Of a DNA stretch of 64,000 nucleotides, positions 60,142 through 64,000 are shown piece after piece. Position numbers and translations under genes: made by a program. Source of the DNA: Pectinophora gossypiella (lineage: Eukaryota > Arthropoda > Insecta > Lepidoptera > Gelechiidae); NCBI RefSeq assembly GCF_024362695.1, contig NC_065420.1, positions 15,278,753 through 15,342,752 on the forward strand, written 5' to 3'. The notes beneath the pieces are model-generated. The model searched no databases. It was not told the DNA's origin and saw nothing but the letters and a program-made list of their open reading frames with translations. The first letter of the stretch is position 1; each line of letters begins with the position of its first letter.

Positions 60142-62465
60142 ATGGAAAAAATACCTGTTGTGGAGCTGAAAGACGTTTTAAAAATTATTAAAAGCAAACG
60201 GACTGATTTAATTGATGACTTTGGCGAGGAACGAGGACACGATTGCGCGCGATCTGGGAAAGAACGGCACGTCTGCGGATACCACCAATCCGGAGGCGGC
60301 CGTCTTATCCGACGACGACATTAGCAGCTGCTCAAGTGCAGTTGACGAGCCCCGCAAGGGGAAAGGGACGGGTGGGTCAACCTTGGACCCGAAATCGCCG
60401 TGCTTAGCGGCAAGCACCGGTGGTCGAAGGAGCAGGTGCCTCCCAGAACATACAGGGCCACGGCTGGAGGCAGCTCGGAGAGCACGGCGAGAGGCCTGCG
60501 AGGGCAAATGGTAGGGGCGGCTGTGCCCGTCTCGGAAACGGAATCCGAATGTTCGGGGATGGATACAGCCGTCTCCTATTCGGACGGAGATCTGGCCGCT
60601 GGCGATAAGCGGCGCAAAAAACGGAGAGCCCCGGAGGCGGGAAGCAGTGATGAGTCGGGAGCGGGCTCATCCATCGCTGCGGCTACTCCTAACCGTGCAG
60701 CCAAGCGCGGCAGGGGAAGGCCGCCCACCACCGGGCATTACGTTGGTCTGGCCAAGGCGAAGGAGGCCTTGGTCAATGCCCGAAGAGCGGAGCTCGAACT
60801 CCTGGACGAATACGGAGGTCCTCGAGTCGACCAGGAGCTTGCGGAAGTGCCTGCGGACTGCCTTGAGAGACGGGTGGAGAGCGGCGTCAAGGTCATCCTT
60901 GACGTTGCTCGTAAATCCAAGAACCTCAAGGGCACGTTCGTGAACGCCCTGAAGAAAGCCGCCACGCAGATTGAACAGGCTGTGGCGGCTTTAACGGAGA
61001 GGACCTCCGATGAGGAAGTCCGGGTTCTGCGTTCTGAGAACGTCAGAACTGCGGAGAAGGGTGGAGAGCCTCAGCGAGGAGATGATCAAGCTCCGCGAGG
61101 ACCTTGCGCGTCTCTCCGCTGAGAACTCCCGCGCCAAGGCGCCTGCAACCCAGGAGGAGGGAAGGCGTGAGGCGGACCAGCGGTACGGCCATACTGTCCG
61201 ACATCGATCGTATGATCGACATCAAGCTGGCCAGGCTGGAAAACCGCCTCCTCCCACCGTCGGCTGTTCCGTCCGCCGCTGCAAGCGGACCTGAAGATGC
61301 CTGCTCCGCAGGCAAAGGGAGCTCAGCCACAGGCTACAAAGGCAGCCAAACCCCCACCTGCCAAAGCGCCTGCCGCCAAGACAGCCAAAAAGGCTGCCCC
61401 AGCAGCAGACCTTCCCACCCCAGCGCCCACACGTGGCGAAGCGACTCCCTTGCAGGGGATCGCAGCCACCTGCGGAGACGTGGAGCGAGGTGGTGCGGAA
61501 AGGGAAAAAGGGGAAGAAAGAAGGCGCGCAAAGCCGATGCCACTCTCACAGCCCAGACTGCGCCCAGCAAGCCTCCGGCGAGCCATGTAGGCACTACAAG
61601 GCCGCGCGGAAAGGCAAAGCCTAAAAAGGCGAGAGGCAGTGAAGAGGCAAAGGCTCTGCGCCCTCCTAGGTCGGCTGTAGTCACCCTGACCTTGCGTCCG
61701 GAGACGATCGCCGAGGGGAGAGTAACGTATGCCCAGGTGCTCACCAGGGCGAAGATGGGAGGTGAACCTCAGACAGCTGGGAATAGACGGCATGCGCTTC
61801 CGTCTGGCTGCCACCGGGGCTCGAGTGCTCGAGATCCCGGAAAGGAGAGAGCGGACAAGCGCGAACTACTTGCAGCGAAGCTGAAAGAGGTCCTCCCAGA
61901 AACCGTCAAGGTGGCTTGCCCGGTGAGATGTACCGATGTGGTTGTCTCCGGGCTAGATGACTCGGCGACTGCGGAGAGCATCACGGCTGCCGTGGCCGAG
62001 GTCGGGAAATGCTCTCCGGAGCATGTTAAGGTCGGCCCTATCCGGGTTGGAGTGTTTGGCGTGGGCAGCGCGCTGATCGAGTGCCCTATCGGGGCTGCCA
62101 AAACGGTGCTGGAACGCGGGCGACTCCTGATCGGCTGGAGCTCAGCTCGGGTGCGTGCACTGGGGCCTAGGCCAATGAAGTGCTTCAAGTGCTTCGAGAT
62201 TGGGCATACTGGGCTCCAGTGCAACTCGCAGGTCGACCGAAGCCGGAACTGCTTCCGGTGCGGGCAGGAAGGTCACATGGCGTCGTCATGTACCGGCGAC
62301 CTCCACTGCCCCGTTTGCAAGGCTGCAGGGAAACCTGCAAACCATGCAACCGGGGGTCGGAAGTGCGCACGGCCGAAGAAGGGCAGAAAAGGGACTGCCA
62401 AGATTCCAGTCTCTGGCCAAGCACCGAGGCAGCCATCGCAGGAGGCGATGTCGACCGGCCAGTAA
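60142..62465 (+). pseudogene. ORF1, J type, with many indels
   Basis: Against ORF1 of J at least a dozen single-base gains and losses are visible between 60258 and 61860 (for example near 60258, 60270, 60399, 60811, 61045 and 61185), not limited to homopolymers, plus scattered substitutions. The last ~200 residues with the zinc motifs are open to 62465. The pattern looks like unpolished long-read sequence or strong decay. Confidence 0.88.
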
Positions 62466-63122
62466 TGGCAGGCCGCAGGGAGGAGTGCGCTCAACACAGC
62501 CGGCTGCGAAGATGGAGGCAGCGGCTGTCAGAGCGGCCAAACACGCCGGGGGTCCGTCCGGCGTGGGAGTAACAACGTGCCGTTGAGTGGTTGGCAGCGG
62601 CCTCCTGCTGCCACCCATAGTCAACGCTGTGGTTGGCGGCAGGGGAACGCTGATTGTGATGGTCTCCTTCCGTGAGGACGTGGTGGCGCGGAAGGAGGCA
62701 ACAGAGCGGACCCGAGGGGACGTCCCCCTCTCGGATCCTATCCGACGTTGGCAAACTGGGCGGAGAAGGGGGGTAATGCTCGCCGACTCTTGCCCGGTCA
62801 ACAAGCCCTCGGGCGGCGGAAGCGGGGAAATTCCGTCGCCTCGAATCCATCAAGGGCTCACGGAGGATGTGGTCTGTCGTGTGTTCCGGCAGACCACATA
62901 AAAGCGGAGGTCAGGGTGGACTGCACTCCTCCCACCCTGAACCCTGGGAGCGTCCGTTCCGGACGGCGCCGGCGGGTGCACGGAAGAGTGTGTAAACGTC
63001 CCCGCACACCCGCCAATAGGCGGAGGCTGCTGAACACCGAGGAGTTTTAGTGAGTAGGAGTCTCACATAACCCAGTCGCTTTCCCCGGGCGGCTGGGTAT
63101 CCATGACGGATTTCTCCTCGTT
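62465..63122 (+). pseudogene. ORF2 remnants and 3' UTR of J2
   Basis: TAATG at 62463-62467 kept; 35-codon mini-ORF2 as in J (to 62572) and the C-terminal remnant around 62590-62780, then the 3' UTR with the J-type terminal helices. Confidence 0.7.
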
Positions 63123-63141
63123 AAAAAAAAAAAAAAAAAAA

Positions 63142-63155
63142 GGTTAGGTTAGGTT
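63142..63155 (+). repeat. (TTAGG)n spacer
   Basis: 14 nt, as after J. Confidence 0.95.
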
Positions 63156-63258
63156 CCCCCCCCAATGGATTCTCGCCTTGTCGTGGCGGGGGGGCTCAGT
63201 AGCTGCATCGGCGGGTGCCGCTTTAGCCCAACGATGCAGTGAAGCTAAGAAGAATCCA
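63156..63258 (+). ncRNA. HDV-like ribozyme, copy of that of K (predicted)
   Basis: Same sequence as in K: 8-C run, G run, P2 GGATTCT with AGAATCC, P4 CTGCATCG with CGATGCAG, C63245-T-A-A. Confidence 0.78.
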
Positions 63259-63933
63259 GCGCGGCGGTGGCAAAGTCCACCGCTGCGCAACCCGTAACCC
63301 TTAGCGCTTTGTGGTGGGGCGCCAAAGGGTCGGGGGCCGCCTCCACATCAGTGGAGGGGGCCGCGAGGAGACAACCTCTGTAAAAAACCGCCGGGAGGAG
63401 GCGTTTCGCCTTGCGCGCGGCGGTCGTTCGTATTGCACGGCGGCCGTCGGGCCACCCGCAACCCTCGGTATTCCGAGGCGTGGGGGCCGCTCCCACACAA
63501 GTGGGGGGGCCGCGAGGAGACAACCTCTTTAAAAAATCCAACCCGGAGGAGGAGGCGCGTGGCGCCGTCGGTGACGGGTTCGGCGGCCATGAATACATGC
63601 CCGTCGGACAGGCTTCGGCCACCGTCGCCAAACTTGTTATCCTGGTCAGGTGTCGTGGACATGTCTCGCGGCCTACCAGGACCAAGGGGCTTGCCTTGGT
63701 CGGCCGGCCCAAGAGGAGCCAACCTCAATAAAAAACCCCCAAAGTCCCGGCGTTGAGGTGCCTTCGGGCCTTCGCGCGGCGTCGGGGCGCCGGAAGGTGG
63801 CGGAGGGGGTATTCTCCGCCAGCTAGCGACCAACCCTGGGGCACCTCCCGCACCCCAGCGGTATTAGGGTTATCCGGGTACAGGGGGCACTGCCCGGATG
63901 GACCACCCTTTCCCCATACTCGTGGGTCTAAAA

Positions 63934-64000
63934 ATGGAATTTTATAAAAACAAAAAAGACGTTATGGAGGAGCAAGACGAAGCGAAAGGGAGAGACGAAG
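63934..64000 (+). CDS. ORF1 protein, type 1, first 22 codons (copy of K)
   Basis: Starts MEFYKNKKDVMEEQDEAKGR like ORF1 of K and runs off the window end. Confidence 0.9.
   Translation, partial: MEFYKNKKDVMEEQDEAKGRDE

Larger units (their letters stand above)
59471..63141 (+). mobile_element. Element J2: copy of J, heavily frameshifted
   Basis: 5' ribozyme (59471-59583), 5' UTR to 60141, broken ORF1 60142-62465, collapsed ORF2, 3' UTR to 63122, poly(A) 63123-63141. Confidence 0.92.
38784..64000 (+). repeat. Tandem segmental unit, copy 2 (D2-K2, cut by the window end)
   Basis: 25.2 kb matching 9029 to about 34250. D2 and E2 proteins are the same as in D and E; F2 has one frameshift; G2 two; I2 about six indels; J2 at least a dozen. 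Spacer arrays are the same length except after G2 (64 versus 54 nt). Confidence 0.95.
63156..64000 (+). mobile_element. Element K2: start of the copy of K (cut by window end)
   Basis: Ribozyme (63156-63258), 5' UTR with three hairpin + A-run modules, and the first codons of ORF1. The order D-K is thus confirmed up to K2; whether K2 also has the RT deletion lies outside. Confidence 0.93.

Noticed and set aside
9029..64000. Long direct repeats as LTRs of a giant element
   Set aside because: The repeated unit consists of eight complete or truncated non-LTR elements; no integrase, protease or TG...CA ends.
1..64000. TRAS-type elements
   Set aside because: TRAS inserts with its 3' end facing (CCTAA)n on the sense strand; all tails here enter the TTAGG strand, the SART orientation.
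1..64000. Host genes, tRNA, rRNA, introns
   Set aside because: None seen; every stretch belongs to a retrotransposon, a poly(A) tail or a telomeric array.

Overview
This window is the inside of an insect-type telomere. It holds no host gene. All 64 kb are non-LTR retrotransposons of the telomere-specific SART kind (R1 clade), packed head to tail, all on the + strand, with very short (TTAGG)n arrays between them. The 18 arrays add up to about 0.89 kb (1.4% of the window). The telomeric unit TTAGG, the 3' tails entering the G-rich strand, and the ORF1 (three zinc motifs) / ORF2 (APE endonuclease + RT + C-terminal CCHC) plan are those described for Bombyx SART1. An arthropod, most likely a lepidopteran insect, is suggested, but the species cannot be told. 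Because the + strand carries TTAGG 5'->3', the chromosome end should lie to the right and the poly(A) tails face it.

Layout, with letter names used below. A 1-2021 (3' part of an element), B 2146-2313 (3' UTR scrap), C 2331-8924 (complete, both ORFs open), D 9029-15562 (complete, both ORFs open), E 15612-17429 (5'-truncated, ORF1 only), F 17439-23897 (complete, both ORFs open), G 23942-27516 (ORF1 plus ORF2 relic), H 27571-27773 (3' UTR scrap), I 27873-29712 (ORF1 only), J 29722-33386 (ORF1 plus ORF2 remnants), K 33401-38704 (RT-deleted). Then D through K start again as D2-K2 from 38784 to the window end. So 9029-38783 is a 29,755-bp unit repeated in tandem, with the junction inside TTAGG arrays. 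Copy 2 is almost identical at first and collects more small indels to the right.

There are two element lineages. Type 1 (A, C, K and the ORF1-only E and I) has the ORF1 stop and ORF2 start adjacent (TAAATG). Type 2 (D, F, G) has overlapping stop-start (TGATG or TAATG). J has type-2-like coding parts behind a type-1 5' end. Complete elements C, D and F could supply ORF1 and ORF2 proteins. E, G, I, J and K have lost all or part of ORF2 but keep ORF1 coding sequence (5'-truncated in E and I) and the 3' end, so they look like passengers mobilised in trans.

The most interesting signals are in RNA structure. The first ~105-115 nt of C, J and K (and J2, K2) fold as an HDV-like self-cleaving ribozyme whose cleavage site is the exact border with the telomeric repeat; P2 and P4 covary between J and C/K. 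The 3' UTRs end in a multi-helix structure with compensatory changes in at least four helices. The 5' UTRs carry repeated 'hairpin + A-run' modules with covarying stems. In addition, two separate ORF1-only lineages have the ORF2 start ATG changed to ACG at the same place.
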